A stretch of DNA of 64,000 nucleotides, from assembly GCA_964436045.1 (NCBI GenBank), contig CAYTBN010000007.1:62001-126000 (forward strand), read 5' to 3'. The translations under genes and the position numbers were made by a program. Below are positions 42,771 to 51,398 of the stretch, piece after piece (the first letter of the stretch is position 1; each line of letters begins with the position of its first letter). The notes under the pieces are model-generated. The model was not told the DNA's origin. It saw only the letters and a program-made list of their open reading frames with translations, and ran no database searches. Source of the DNA: CAYTBN01 sp964436045. GTDB taxonomy: Bacteria > Myxococcota_A > UBA796 > UBA9615 > CAYRNR01.

Positions 42771-44750
42771 ATGGGCGTGGGCGGTCCGCTGACCCGCGGC
42801 CACTGGCTGGACGCCGGGGTGATCCTGGCCCTGGCGCTGGGCCTGCGCGTCCTGTACGCCGGCGAGGTGGCGGACGATCCCTTCGGTCGCGACCTGATCT
42901 CCAACGCGGGGCTGTACCACCACGAGGCCATCGGGATCGCCAACGGCGGCAAGCTCGGCCGGGACACGGGGTTCCAGCCGCTGTACGCCTGGGCGCTGGC
43001 CGGGGTCTATGCGGCGGTGGGGCCCGAACCCCAGGCGATGCGCCTGCTGCAGGCCCTGCTGGCGGCGCTGGCGGCGGCGGCTGTCACCCTCACCGCCGGA
43101 ACCCTGGCCGATCGCCGCGCGGGGCGCCTGGCGGGGCTGGCCTTTGCCGGTTTCTGGCCATCGGTGTTCTACGCCGGCGAGCTGTTGCCCGACACCCTGG
43201 TCTGCGCACTGCTGGCGCTCGCTCTGCTGGCGTACGTGCGCGCCCTGGGCGGGGGCGGCGCGGCCGCATGGATCGGCGGCGGACTGGCCCTGGGGCTGGC
43301 CTGCCTGGCCAAGCCCAACGCCCTGCTGCTCACGCCGTGGCCAGCCATCGGAGCGTTGATGTCGCGGGAACTCGAGCCGCCGCTGCGCAGGCGGCGCGCC
43401 CTGCTGGCGTTGACCGCGCCGCTGGCCGCGGTGATCGCCGCCGCCGTCGGTCCGGCCCTGTTCGAGGGCGAATCCCGCGGGACCACCGCCGCCTTCGCCA
43501 CCAAGACCCTCTGGGATGGCAATCAGCGCGAGGCGGACGGCATCAACCCGTTCATCCAGGAGTTCGAGCGCATCGAGGCCTGGGGGGTGTGGGGGGACCT
43601 GGACGACACGGACGCGATCGCCCATGCGCTGCGGACCGATCTGCTGGCCTTCGCGGCCGCAGAGCCGAGCCGGTTCCTGGGGCTGCAGGGCCGCAAGGCG
43701 TTGATCTACCTGAGCACCTGGGAGGTGGCGAACAATAGCACGGTCCAGTGGCGGCGGGCCCGTTCGCCGGTCCTCTCGGCCTGGATCTGGGTCGGGTTCG
43801 GCGGCCTGCTGGCGCTGGCCTGCGCCGGGCTGGTGGCGGTGGGGCGTCGCTGGCGAGCACACATCCTGCCCCTGGGCTGGGCCCTCACCTGGTCGGCCAG
43901 CTTCGTGGCGATCCTGGTCGCCGGACGCTACCGGCTGCCCGCCGCCACGGTGATGGCGGTGTACGCCGGGATCGGCGCCGTGGCGCTCGTCGACGCCGCC
44001 CGCGGGGGGGCCCTGCGCCGGCTGGCGGCCCTGCTGGCGGCCCTGGCCGCGGCGACCCTGGTGACGACCCTCGATCCCCTCGACCTGCGCCACTACCAGA
44101 TCGCGTCGGTGGTCGAGCTGGAGGCCCAGGTGCTCGAGCGGGCGGGGGATGTGGCGGGGGCAGAGGCCCACTACCGCGGCGCCCTCGATCTGGTCCGGCT
44201 CGGGCCGGAGCTCGAGAGCGCCCTGGGGTTGTTCCTGCTGCGCCACGGCCGCGCCGAAGATGGGTTCGCGGCCATGGCGCGAGCGGCGGACCGCGACCCG
44301 GACGACGCGGATCTGCGCAAGGACCTGGGCGGGTCCCTGCGCGACGCCGGCCGGTCGGCCGACGCGGTGCCCGTGCTGGTGCAGGCCGCCGCCCTCGATC
44401 CGGACGACGCAGGGACCGCGTACAACCTGGGGCTGGCGTTGGCGGACGTGGGAGACCTGGCCAGCGCCGACCTCGCCCTCAGCCGCTCCCTGGCCCTCGG
44501 GGGCGAACCGGGCTCGATCCACCTGGAACGGGGGGTGGTCCGGGCACGCCAGAGCCGCTGGGCCGAGGCGGAGCTGGACCTGCGCGCCGCCGTCGACATG
44601 GTCCCCGATCACTGCTCGCCCGTGGCGAACCTGGGATTGCTGCTGGAGAAGACCGGGCGGGGAGCCGAGGCCGCTGCACTGTACGGGCGGTGCCCCGACG
44701 ACCCGGTGTGCGCCCGAAGGCTCGAGCGACTGCTGGCGGGAGCGGAGTAG
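42771..44750 (+). CDS. GT-C (PMT/ArnT-like) glycosyltransferase with C-terminal TPR domain
   Basis: 659 residues. About 11 membrane helices (about 10-430) with short loops; the first periplasmic loop carries DDPFGRD and NAGLYHHEAIGIANGG, in the position of the acidic catalytic residues of polyprenyl-sugar-dependent GT-C enzymes. The second half is soluble with four to five TPRs (about 445-650; LRKDLGGSLRDAGRSADAVPVLVQAAALDPDD). It would transfer a sugar from a polyprenyl carrier to a protein or lipid outside the membrane, with the TPRs recruiting partners. It is probably in an operon with the lipoprotein before it. The donor and acceptor are unknown. Confidence 0.82.
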   Translation: MGVGGPLTRGHWLDAGVILALALGLRVLYAGEVADDPFGRDLISNAGLYHHEAIGIANGGKLGRDTGFQPLYAWALAGVYAAVGPEPQAMRLLQALLAALAAAAVTLTAGTLADRRAGRLAGLAFAGFWPSVFYAGELLPDTLVCALLALALLAYVRALGGGGAAAWIGGGLALGLACLAKPNALLLTPWPAIGALMSRELEPPLRRRRALLALTAPLAAVIAAAVGPALFEGESRGTTAAFATKTLWDGNQREADGINPFIQEFERIEAWGVWGDLDDTDAIAHALRTDLLAFAAAEPSRFLGLQGRKALIYLSTWEVANNSTVQWRRARSPVLSAWIWVGFGGLLALACAGLVAVGRRWRAHILPLGWALTWSASFVAILVAGRYRLPAATVMAVYAGIGAVALVDAARGGALRRLAALLAALAAATLVTTLDPLDLRHYQIASVVELEAQVLERAGDVAGAEAHYRGALDLVRLGPELESALGLFLLRHGRAEDGFAAMARAADRDPDDADLRKDLGGSLRDAGRSADAVPVLVQAAALDPDDAGTAYNLGLALADVGDLASADLALSRSLALGGEPGSIHLERGVVRARQSRWAEAELDLRAAVDMVPDHCSPVANLGLLLEKTGRGAEAAALYGRCPDDPVCARRLERLLAGAE

Positions 44751-44843
44751 GCCTCGGTCCCAACCTCCGGTTGTCCCCTCCCCTCTGCCGGAATAGGATC
44801 CGCCCGGGGAAGATCGTAGCAGCGGGGACACGGGAGTAGAGCG

Positions 44844-46325
44844 ATGGCGACGACCGAAGGCGGCAAGAAGCGGGGCATGTGGGGGACCCGGCTGGGATTC
44901 ATCCTGGCGGCGGCGGGTAGTGCCGTTGGCCTGGGAAACGTCTGGAAGTTCCCCTACATCACCGGCGAGAACGGCGGCGGGCTGTTCGTCCTGATCTATC
45001 TGATGTGTATCGCGGCGGTGGGCTTGCCGATCATGATCGGCGAGATCCTGATGGGCCGCGCGACCCAGACGACTCCGGTGGGCGCCTTTGCCAAGCTGGC
45101 CGGTGAACACAGCAGCTGGAAGCTGGTCGGCTGGATGGGGGTGGCCAGCGGGTTCGTGATCCTGTCGTACTACAGCGTGGTCGCCGGCTGGGCGCTCAAC
45201 TACCTGCTGATGTGCGTCTGTCACTTCTTCGCCGACAAGTCCCCCGAGCAGATCGAGGGGTTGTTCGGCGTGCTGTTCGTCGCCGGCGACATCAACATCT
45301 TCTGGCACCTGGTGTTCATCGCGATGACGGCCGGGATCGTGCTCGGCGGGGTCGAGAAGGGCATCGAGAAGTGGTCGCGCCTGCTGATGCCGGTGATGGC
45401 CGGGTTGCTGGTGATCCTGGCGGTGCGCGCGGTCACCACGCCGGGGGTCTGGGACGCCCTCGACTTCCTGTTCATGCCCCACGCGGCAAAGCTCAAGCCC
45501 TCGTCCGTGCTCGAAGCCCTCGGTCACGCGTTCTTCACGCTGTCGTTGGGGATGGGGGCGATGTTGACCTACGGGTCCTACCTGAACCGCAAGGCCAACA
45601 TCGTCACCTCGTCGCTGTGGATCACGGGGCTGGACACGGCCATCGCGATGATCGCCTGCGTCGCGATCTTCCCGATCCTGTTCACCTTCAACATGGAACC
45701 GGGCGCCGGCCCCGGGCTGGTCTTCAAGACCATGCCGATCCTGTTCTCCCAGATGGGGGCGGGGCTGCTGCTGGCGATCCTGTTCTTCGCCCTGCTGGTC
45801 TTCGCCGCGCTGACCTCCGCGATCTCCCTGCTCGAGGTGGTCTCCAGCTCGTTCATCGACCTGCTGGGCTGGACCCGGCGGAAGGCGACCCTGGTGTCGG
45901 CCAGCGCGATCTTCGTCCTCGGCGTCCCCTCGGCGCTGGCGGGCAGCGGCAAGCTGTTCGGCGCCTGGGGCACCCTGTTCGGCAAGAACTTCTTCGACAC
46001 CATGGATTACCTGGCCTCCAACTGGATGCTGCCGATGGGTGGGCTGTTCATCGCGATCTTCGTCGGCTGGTTCATGCAGGCCGACCTGCGCCGCAAGGAG
46101 CTGCTGGCCGGCACACCGGAAGACCAGGCCGGCCTCTGGGGCACCGTCTACACGGCCTGGATCATCGTGCTGAAGTTCGTCGTCCCGTTGCTGGTGTTCA
46201 TCGTGCTGCTGAACAAGATCGGCGTCCTGCCCACCGACAAGATCAACGAGCTGTTCGGCGCGAGTGAGGAGGCCACCGAGGAGTCAGCGGAGGCGCCTGC
46301 GAAGGCCCCCGACGAGGAGCAGTAG
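44844..46325 (+). CDS. Neurotransmitter:sodium symporter family transporter (LeuT/MhsT-like)
   Basis: 493 residues with 11-12 membrane helices. The first helix has the hallmark AAAGSAVGLGNVWKFPYITGENGGG, here with its unwound GLGN segment for sodium and substrate. Helices 6 and 8 also show family features (HAFFTLSLGMGAMLTYGSYL, FALLVFAALTSAISLLEVV). It imports an amino acid with Na+ into the cytoplasm. The C-terminal tail is acidic (EEATEESAEAPAKAP). AGTAGAG lies upstream of the ATG at 44844. The end overlaps the convergent phosphoesterase gene by 42 nt. Confidence 0.93.
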   Translation: MATTEGGKKRGMWGTRLGFILAAAGSAVGLGNVWKFPYITGENGGGLFVLIYLMCIAAVGLPIMIGEILMGRATQTTPVGAFAKLAGEHSSWKLVGWMGVASGFVILSYYSVVAGWALNYLLMCVCHFFADKSPEQIEGLFGVLFVAGDINIFWHLVFIAMTAGIVLGGVEKGIEKWSRLLMPVMAGLLVILAVRAVTTPGVWDALDFLFMPHAAKLKPSSVLEALGHAFFTLSLGMGAMLTYGSYLNRKANIVTSSLWITGLDTAIAMIACVAIFPILFTFNMEPGAGPGLVFKTMPILFSQMGAGLLLAILFFALLVFAALTSAISLLEVVSSSFIDLLGWTRRKATLVSASAIFVLGVPSALAGSGKLFGAWGTLFGKNFFDTMDYLASNWMLPMGGLFIAIFVGWFMQADLRRKELLAGTPEDQAGLWGTVYTAWIIVLKFVVPLLVFIVLLNKIGVLPTDKINELFGASEEATEESAEAPAKAPDEEQ

Positions 46326-47933
46326 GCCGGCGATCGAGACCCCGTGGGCCGTACCGTTGGTCCCCTGCCCAACCCCGCAACGACAGCCGCCGCCCATCAG
46401 CCCCGCGGCCACCGGCGTGGCCGCCGTCGTGTCGTCGTCCCCCGTCGAGTCGTCGTCCCCGGTGCTGTCGTCGTCCCCGGTGCTGTCGTCGTCCCCGGTG
46501 CTGTCGTCGTCCCCGGTCGTGTCGTCATCGCCCGTGCTGTCGTCGTCCCCGGTGCTGTCGTCGTCGTCCCCGGTCGTGTCGTCGTCCCCGGTCGTGTCGT
46601 CGTCCCCGGTGGCGTCGTCGTCTCCGGGTCCGCCTTGGTCCTCGCTGTCGTCCGAAGGGCTCCAGCAGCCGCCGTCGTCCGGGTAATCCACCGCGCCGTC
46701 GCCGTCGTTGTCGGCCCCGTCGTCGCACTCGGTGATCCCGACCTCGACCTGGATCGTGTGCGAGCCGGTGCCCGAGCCAGTCAGGGCGTAGACCGTCAGC
46801 TCATGGACCCCGGCGGCCAGTCCGCTGCAGTCCCACTCGGCTTGCCACACCGACGGCGCCACCTCGATCATCGGCACGTCCGGGCCGCCGTCGACCACCA
46901 GCGCCGCGTCCAGCACGGGCTGGGGATCGAAGACCAGCGCCCGAACGGGGTTGGCGGCCTGCCCCCCCGAGACCGGGTAGGCGTAGGGATTGAGGCCCCC
47001 CAGAGCGCCGTCGACGGGCGCGGTGATCAGCACCAACGGCCAGTTGCCCAGGTCGATGGCCCGGGCCGCGACCCCGTCGTGGTCGACGGCGAACAACGCC
47101 ACGTTGTCCGAGTCGGCCTTGCCCAGGGAATCCAGGTTGAAGTGCAGGGTCCCGTCCACGAAGGTCTCGGAGTGGGCGTGCACGTGGCCGTTGGCCCACA
47201 GGGACACCCCGTGGTCTTCCAGCAGGTCGAGCAGCTCGCTGTCGCCGAAGTCCAGGTAGGGCAGCGGGTGGTGGGTGAACAGGAAGGCGAGATCGGCGTC
47301 CTCGTGGTCGATGAGCGCCTGCTCCAGGTGGTCCAGCTCGTCGGGGGAGAGGCCCACCGAATCGAAGCCCGGGATCGGCCCCGAGGTGTCCGCCGTGTTC
47401 AGGGCGATGAAGAGGTAGTCGCCAAACGGGAACGCGTGGATCCAGGTGTCGTGCCACGCCGTCTGGGTACTGCCCGTGAGCGAGTTGCCCAGGAAGTGGG
47501 TCGCGCCCGCGTCCAGGTAGGTGTCGTGGTTGCCGCAGACGTCGTGCCAGAAGGTCAGATCGACGCCGTAGCCGTCCACCACTCCCCGGTAGTCGTCCCA
47601 CTCGTCCTGGTACTGCCAGACCGGGATGCCCAGCTCGTTGGACGCGTCGACGATGTCGCCGGTCAGGACCACGAACTCGGGCAGCACGGCGCTGACCGCC
47701 TCGCCCAGGGTCCAGTCCAGGTTGTCCACCCCCTGGGTGCCGTACCAGGGGTCGGCGCCCACGTGGGAGTCGGTGACCTGCAGGAACCACAGCAGCTCGT
47801 CCGGGTCGTCGAGGTAGCGGGCGTCGTAGGGATCGATGGCGGCGGCGGGTGCCGCCGGTCCCAACACGACGAGGGCAGCCAGCAGCAGAGCCGTCCGCGT
47901 GCTCGACTCGATGGAGATGGGAGCGTCGACCAC
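46284..47933 (-). CDS. Calcineurin-like metallophosphoesterase, secreted, with GDDDS/T array and MYXO-CTERM-like tail
   Basis: 549 residues. The GTG at 47933 (GGAGG upstream) opens a signal peptide ending AAA/ID. The metallophosphoesterase motifs are QVTDSHVG, LTGDIVD, CGNHDTY, FTHHPLP and WANGHVHAHS, so the two-metal site is complete. A beta-sandwich (about 290-410) follows, then a MopE-like CDDGADNDGDGAVDYPDDG motif, an acidic array of about 13 GDDDS/T units, and a tail of Cys residues, hydrophobic helix and RRRLR for surface sorting. It would hydrolyse a phosphoester at the cell surface. The array is a slippage-prone 15-bp tandem repeat. Confidence 0.9.
   Translation of the reverse strand: MVDAPISIESSTRTALLLAALVVLGPAAPAAAIDPYDARYLDDPDELLWFLQVTDSHVGADPWYGTQGVDNLDWTLGEAVSAVLPEFVVLTGDIVDASNELGIPVWQYQDEWDDYRGVVDGYGVDLTFWHDVCGNHDTYLDAGATHFLGNSLTGSTQTAWHDTWIHAFPFGDYLFIALNTADTSGPIPGFDSVGLSPDELDHLEQALIDHEDADLAFLFTHHPLPYLDFGDSELLDLLEDHGVSLWANGHVHAHSETFVDGTLHFNLDSLGKADSDNVALFAVDHDGVAARAIDLGNWPLVLITAPVDGALGGLNPYAYPVSGGQAANPVRALVFDPQPVLDAALVVDGGPDVPMIEVAPSVWQAEWDCSGLAAGVHELTVYALTGSGTGSHTIQVEVGITECDDGADNDGDGAVDYPDDGGCWSPSDDSEDQGGPGDDDATGDDDTTGDDDTTGDDDDSTGDDDSTGDDDTTGDDDSTGDDDSTGDDDSTGDDDSTGDDDTTAATPVAAGLMGGGCRCGVGQGTNGTAHGVSIAGLLLLVGGLRRRLR
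46428..46620 (-). repeat. 15-bp tandem repeat encoding GDDDS/T (about 13 units)
   Basis: Plus-strand units such as GTCGTCGTCCCCGGT repeat from 46428 to 46620 with few substitutions. They encode the acidic linker of the phosphoesterase and match the array at 25059-25133 in design. Confidence 0.92.
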
Positions 47934-47984
47934 CCGTTCACCCTCCGGAGCGCGACCGCATCGTAACAGTCCGGTGGCGCGGAC

Positions 47985-48013
47985 CTGAACCAAATCGACC
48001 GGACCGCTATACT
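47985..48013 (+). promoter_or_regulatory. Probable sigma-70-like promoter of the membrane-protein gene
   Basis: CTGAAC (47985-47990), 17-nt spacer, TATACT (48008-48013), 38 nt before the ATG at 48052. Confidence 0.55.
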
Positions 48014-48051
48014 CGCCGCGTTCCGCGCCCGCCGCGGCCTTGGAGGAGCTC

Positions 48052-48852
48052 ATGGACAAGATCGGCCCCTGGTTCTCCGGTGGTTTCGAGCATCTGCAAC
48101 AGCACTGGCGGAAGCACCTGGTGCCGGCGCTGGTGTTCAACGCGGCGATCATGGTCGTGGTCGGGTTGATGATGGTGGTCATCTTCGCGGTCACGATGCT
48201 CGGGGGCGTCCTGGTCGCGCTGCTCGCCGACCTGATGGGCGACGTGGGCGGGTTGCTCGGGCTGGTCGTGATGGTAGGCATCATGACGGTGCTGATGCTC
48301 GCGCTGAACCTGCTGTTCGTCCCCCTGCAGCTGGGGTACATGCGCGGCACGATCAACCTGATGCGGGGCGGGGACTTCACCGTCGGCGACCTGTTCGGCG
48401 CCGTCCGGCTGACCGGCAAGGGCGCGATCGCGATGGTCCTGCTGATGACGGCGGTGATGACCGCTGCGCTGTTCTGCTATTTCCCGGCCTTCCTGGTGGG
48501 TGCGCTTTTTATGCTGACGATGCCGCTGATCGCGGATCCGGAGAAGGAGCTGGGGCCCATCGAGGCCATGAAGACCTCGGTCGAGCTGATCAAGCCCCAC
48601 TTCTGGGGCGCGGTGCTCTACATGTTCCTGATCGGCATGCTGACCGGCCTGCTGAGCTACATCCCCATCGTCGGACCGATGCTGGTGTTGCCCATCGCGA
48701 TGTCGTTGCTGATGTCGCCATACCTGGACCTGGTGGACGGACCGCGGGCACCCGCCCCTCCGGCGCACGGCGCGCCCGGTCAGGTCCCGCCGGTGGGGTA
48801 CACCCCGTCGCCCTACCCGGATTCCAACTACGACCCCAACTACCCGGGCTAG
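48052..48852 (+). CDS. Multi-pass membrane protein
   Basis: 266 residues with five to six hydrophobic helices (about 22-60, 66-105, 125-155, 180-225). Layout and length recall the DUF975-like families of uncharacterised membrane proteins; no catalytic motif is visible. The C-terminal 40 residues are Pro/Gly/Tyr-rich (PPVGYTPSPYPDSNYDPNY) and likely cytoplasmic and disordered. The ATG at 48052 was chosen because GGAGGAG lies just upstream. A promoter pair is visible. Function unknown. Confidence 0.75.
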   Translation: MDKIGPWFSGGFEHLQQHWRKHLVPALVFNAAIMVVVGLMMVVIFAVTMLGGVLVALLADLMGDVGGLLGLVVMVGIMTVLMLALNLLFVPLQLGYMRGTINLMRGGDFTVGDLFGAVRLTGKGAIAMVLLMTAVMTAALFCYFPAFLVGALFMLTMPLIADPEKELGPIEAMKTSVELIKPHFWGAVLYMFLIGMLTGLLSYIPIVGPMLVLPIAMSLLMSPYLDLVDGPRAPAPPAHGAPGQVPPVGYTPSPYPDSNYDPNYPG

Positions 48853-48871
48853 TCTCCGTCGCTAGCGCAAA

Positions 48872-48953
48872 CTCCGGCCGCCCTGGGGAAGACTGGCTAG
48901 CGACGGGCTCCGGCCGCCCTGGGGAAGACTGGCTAGCGCCGGGCTCCGGCCGC
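48872..48953. repeat. 36-bp tandem repeat (2.3 copies)
   Basis: Two 36-bp copies (48872-48907 and 48908-48943) with one mismatch and 10 bases of a third lie between convergent genes and overlap the last codons and stop of the pseudouridine synthase gene. Confidence 0.92.
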
Positions 48954-49610
48954 AAGCTCCTTCAGCAGATCCAGGTGCGCTGCCAGCGCGGCGGGTAGCG
49001 GGGCGGTGAACTGCCGTCCGTCCGGCAACTCCAGCTGGTGCGCGTGGAGCCACAGTCGGCCGGGGAAACCGGGGACCGGTCGGAAGCGCCGCGGCCGATA
49101 GCGGTTGTCGCCGACCACCGCCAGTCCGATGCCCGCCAGGTGGCGGCGGATCTGATGGCGCCGCCCGGACAAGGGCCGCGCCTCCAGGTAACTGAGGGGT
49201 CCCAGCGCGGCCAGCCGCCGATAGCGGGTGATGGCCTCCAGCGCTGCGCGTCGCCGCGGATCCCGCAGGGGCCGGCGGATGATTCCCTTGCGGCGGGCGT
49301 GGCCCTGGACCAGGGCCCGGTATCGCTTGTCCACCTCGCCCTCGGCGAACCAGCGGCCGATCCGGCCCCGCAACTCCCTGTCCGCCGAACAGAGGACCAG
49401 GCCCGACGTGTCCCGATCGATCCGGTGGATGGGCGCCAACCCGGTCTCCGCCCCCAGCACGGACCGGGCCCAGGTCAGCAGGTCCGGGACACCGGCCTCC
49501 GCCACCGGATGGACTGCGACGCCCGCCGGTTTGGCCAGCACCAGCAGAGCCCCGTCCTCGGCCAGGATCGAGGGCGTGTCGTCGCGGGGGGTGGCGTGCG
49601 GTCCGGTCAT
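48933..49610 (-). CDS. RluA-family pseudouridine synthase
   Basis: 225 residues. HRIDRDTSG contains the catalytic Asp65; flanking features are LLVLAKPAGVAVHP, YRALVQG and RPLSGRRHQIRRHLA. No S4 domain is present, so it belongs to the short RluA/RluC/TruC-like group. It would convert specific uridines in rRNA or tRNA to pseudouridine. The ATG at 49610 begins 31 nt from the divergent small gene. The last residues AAGARR and the stop lie within a 36-bp tandem repeat that may have replaced the original C-terminus. Confidence 0.9.
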   Translation of the reverse strand: MTGPHATPRDDTPSILAEDGALLVLAKPAGVAVHPVAEAGVPDLLTWARSVLGAETGLAPIHRIDRDTSGLVLCSADRELRGRIGRWFAEGEVDKRYRALVQGHARRKGIIRRPLRDPRRRAALEAITRYRRLAALGPLSYLEARPLSGRRHQIRRHLAGIGLAVVGDNRYRPRRFRPVPGFPGRLWLHAHQLELPDGRQFTAPLPAALAAHLDLLKELAAGARR

Positions 49611-49641
49611 GGGGAGCGCATGCTAGCATCCGCGAGGAACG

Positions 49642-49917
49642 ATGCCGATCAGCGCCGAACGTTACGTTCACGAACCCCTGGACACCGAGGTCACCGCGGT
49701 GGCGGGCCACTACGTGCTCACCCGCGAGGAGCGGCTGGAGGTTGGCGGTCGCGAGCTGCTCTACGTGCTGGGGCACGCGATCTTCGACACTTCCTGCTGC
49801 GGCATGGGTGGCTGCGGTTACGCGCTCGTCCAGCCCATCCGCGATCCCGACGAGCGGGTCGCCCTGACCGACCTGATCCGCGAGCGCGAGTTCATCTCCC
49901 AGGTCCAGTTCGGCTGA
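49642..49917 (+). CDS. Small conserved-looking protein with CCGMGGCGYA motif
   Basis: 91 residues that I do not recognise. The central stretch LGHAIFDTSCCGMGGCGYALV holds three Cys in a Gly-rich turn, which could bind a metal or form a disulfide; residues on both sides are ordinary alpha/beta. A ribosome site GAGGAA lies before the ATG at 49642. It is divergent from the pseudouridine synthase gene and precedes the MopE-type lipoprotein. Confidence 0.65.
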   Translation: MPISAERYVHEPLDTEVTAVAGHYVLTREERLEVGGRELLYVLGHAIFDTSCCGMGGCGYALVQPIRDPDERVALTDLIREREFISQVQFG

Positions 49918-49994
49918 ACCGGGTTCCCAGCGCCCCTTGCCCGCCCCTGGTTCCGTCGGCATGATGAGCCCACTCGTCACCCAGGGAGGACACC

Positions 49995-51374
49995 ATGGAA
50001 CTCTCGATCCGCTGGCGCTGGATCGCGCTGCTGGCCGCGCTCGCACTCGTCTCCTGCGAGAGCCACGACGACCAGATGGACGACGACGACGCCACCGAAG
50101 GCGATGACGACGATGACGTCACCGACGATGACGACGCGACCGACGACGACGACGACGACGTCACAGACGATGACGACGACGTGACCGACGATGACGACGA
50201 TGACATCACCGACGACGACGACGACGACGATGACGTCACCGACGATGATGACGATGCCACCGACGACGACGATGACGTGACCGACGACGACGACGACGAC
50301 GACGCCACCGATGATGACGATGACGTCACCGCCGACGACGATGACGCCACCGATGACGACGATGACGACGACAGCAGCCCCGCGGACGCCGACGGAGACG
50401 GCTGGTCGGCCCCTGACGACTGCGACGACAACGATCCAGCCGTGAATCCGGGGGCCACCGAGATCTGCGGCAACGTCACCGACGACAACTGCGACGGCCT
50501 GTTCGACCTGCAGGGGGACGGTGACGGCGACGGCTACGACGGCTGCCTCGAGTGCGACGACACCAACGGCGCGGTCTACCCCGGGGCCTACGAGGCCTGC
50601 GACGGCGTGGACAACAACTGCGACGGAGTGGTGGACGAGGGCGTGGACGGCGACGGCGACGGCTACACCCCTTGCGACGGGGACTGCGACGACACCGAAG
50701 CCGACGCCAATCCGGGAATGGTCGAAGACGCCTGCGCGATCCCCGCCGACGGGATCGACAACGACTGTGACGGAGAGACCGACGAGGGCTGCAACTCCCT
50801 GGTCATCCAGTCGCCCGCCTACGTCTACGACACCCTGGACTTCACCTTGCTCACAGGCGACGCCTTCCTGGACCTGCTGCTCAACACGATGCTGGCCCCT
50901 TCCCTCCCGCCCCAGGGGTACGACCTGATCCTGATCTTCGACCCCACCAGCGGCCCCTTCCCGCCCACCTTCAGCGCCCGCACCGGGGGAGGTGACTGGT
51001 CCCAGGGGACCTTCCAGTGGGATCCGACCTTCGGCGTGCCGATGGAGTTCCAGGCCAACATGAACGGCGTGGTCTTCGACACGGCCGGCCAGGTCGTCAC
51101 CACCGTGTTCGCGCTGCCGGGCCTGGGGTCGCTGACGCTGTACAACTACTACAGCGAGGGCGAGTTCGATCAGGTCCAGACCATCATCGCCGACGGATTC
51201 CTCTACGGCGAGCTGACCGAGGCCGACGCGGCGCTGCTGCCCAACCCCCTCGATCCCACCGAGAGCGTGGCGGACGTGATCTCCGCCAACCGCGCGCTGG
51301 ACTCGGACACCGACGGCGACGGCCAGCTCGACGCCTGGTCCATCGAGGCCGACTACACCGCCTACCTCTTCTGA
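49995..51374 (+). CDS. MopE-type lipoprotein with long poly-Asp linker
   Basis: 459 residues. The signal peptide ends in a lipobox (LVSC). About 95 residues of DDDDDVT/DDDDAT units follow, then four DCDD...PGA...CdgxDNxCDG repeats of MopE/thrombospondin-3 type (about 130-260), and a C-terminal globular domain of about 190 residues that I do not recognise (YVYDTLDFTLLTGDAFLDLL). It should be lipid-anchored and held away from the membrane by the acidic spacer, which probably binds Ca2+ or another divalent ion. Four related proteins occur in this window. GGGAGG precedes the ATG at 49995. Confidence 0.88.
   Translation: MELSIRWRWIALLAALALVSCESHDDQMDDDDATEGDDDDDVTDDDDATDDDDDDVTDDDDDVTDDDDDDITDDDDDDDDVTDDDDDATDDDDDVTDDDDDDDATDDDDDVTADDDDATDDDDDDDSSPADADGDGWSAPDDCDDNDPAVNPGATEICGNVTDDNCDGLFDLQGDGDGDGYDGCLECDDTNGAVYPGAYEACDGVDNNCDGVVDEGVDGDGDGYTPCDGDCDDTEADANPGMVEDACAIPADGIDNDCDGETDEGCNSLVIQSPAYVYDTLDFTLLTGDAFLDLLLNTMLAPSLPPQGYDLILIFDPTSGPFPPTFSARTGGGDWSQGTFQWDPTFGVPMEFQANMNGVVFDTAGQVVTTVFALPGLGSLTLYNYYSEGEFDQVQTIIADGFLYGELTEADAALLPNPLDPTESVADVISANRALDSDTDGDGQLDAWSIEADYTAYLF
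50078..50380 (+). repeat. GAC/GAT-rich low-complexity array encoding poly-Asp
   Basis: About 300 bases of GACGAC/GATGAC codons with regularly spaced GTC or GCC. Heterogeneous unit lengths (12-24 bp) point to repeated slippage or unequal exchange. Confidence 0.9.
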
Positions 51375-51398
51375 GAGGCGCCGGACGGCACCGCGACC

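Noticed and set aside
46428..46620. CRISPR array
   Set aside because: The units are adjacent 15-bp coding repeats without unique spacers. The same holds for 25059-25133 and the hexamer and 36-bp arrays.
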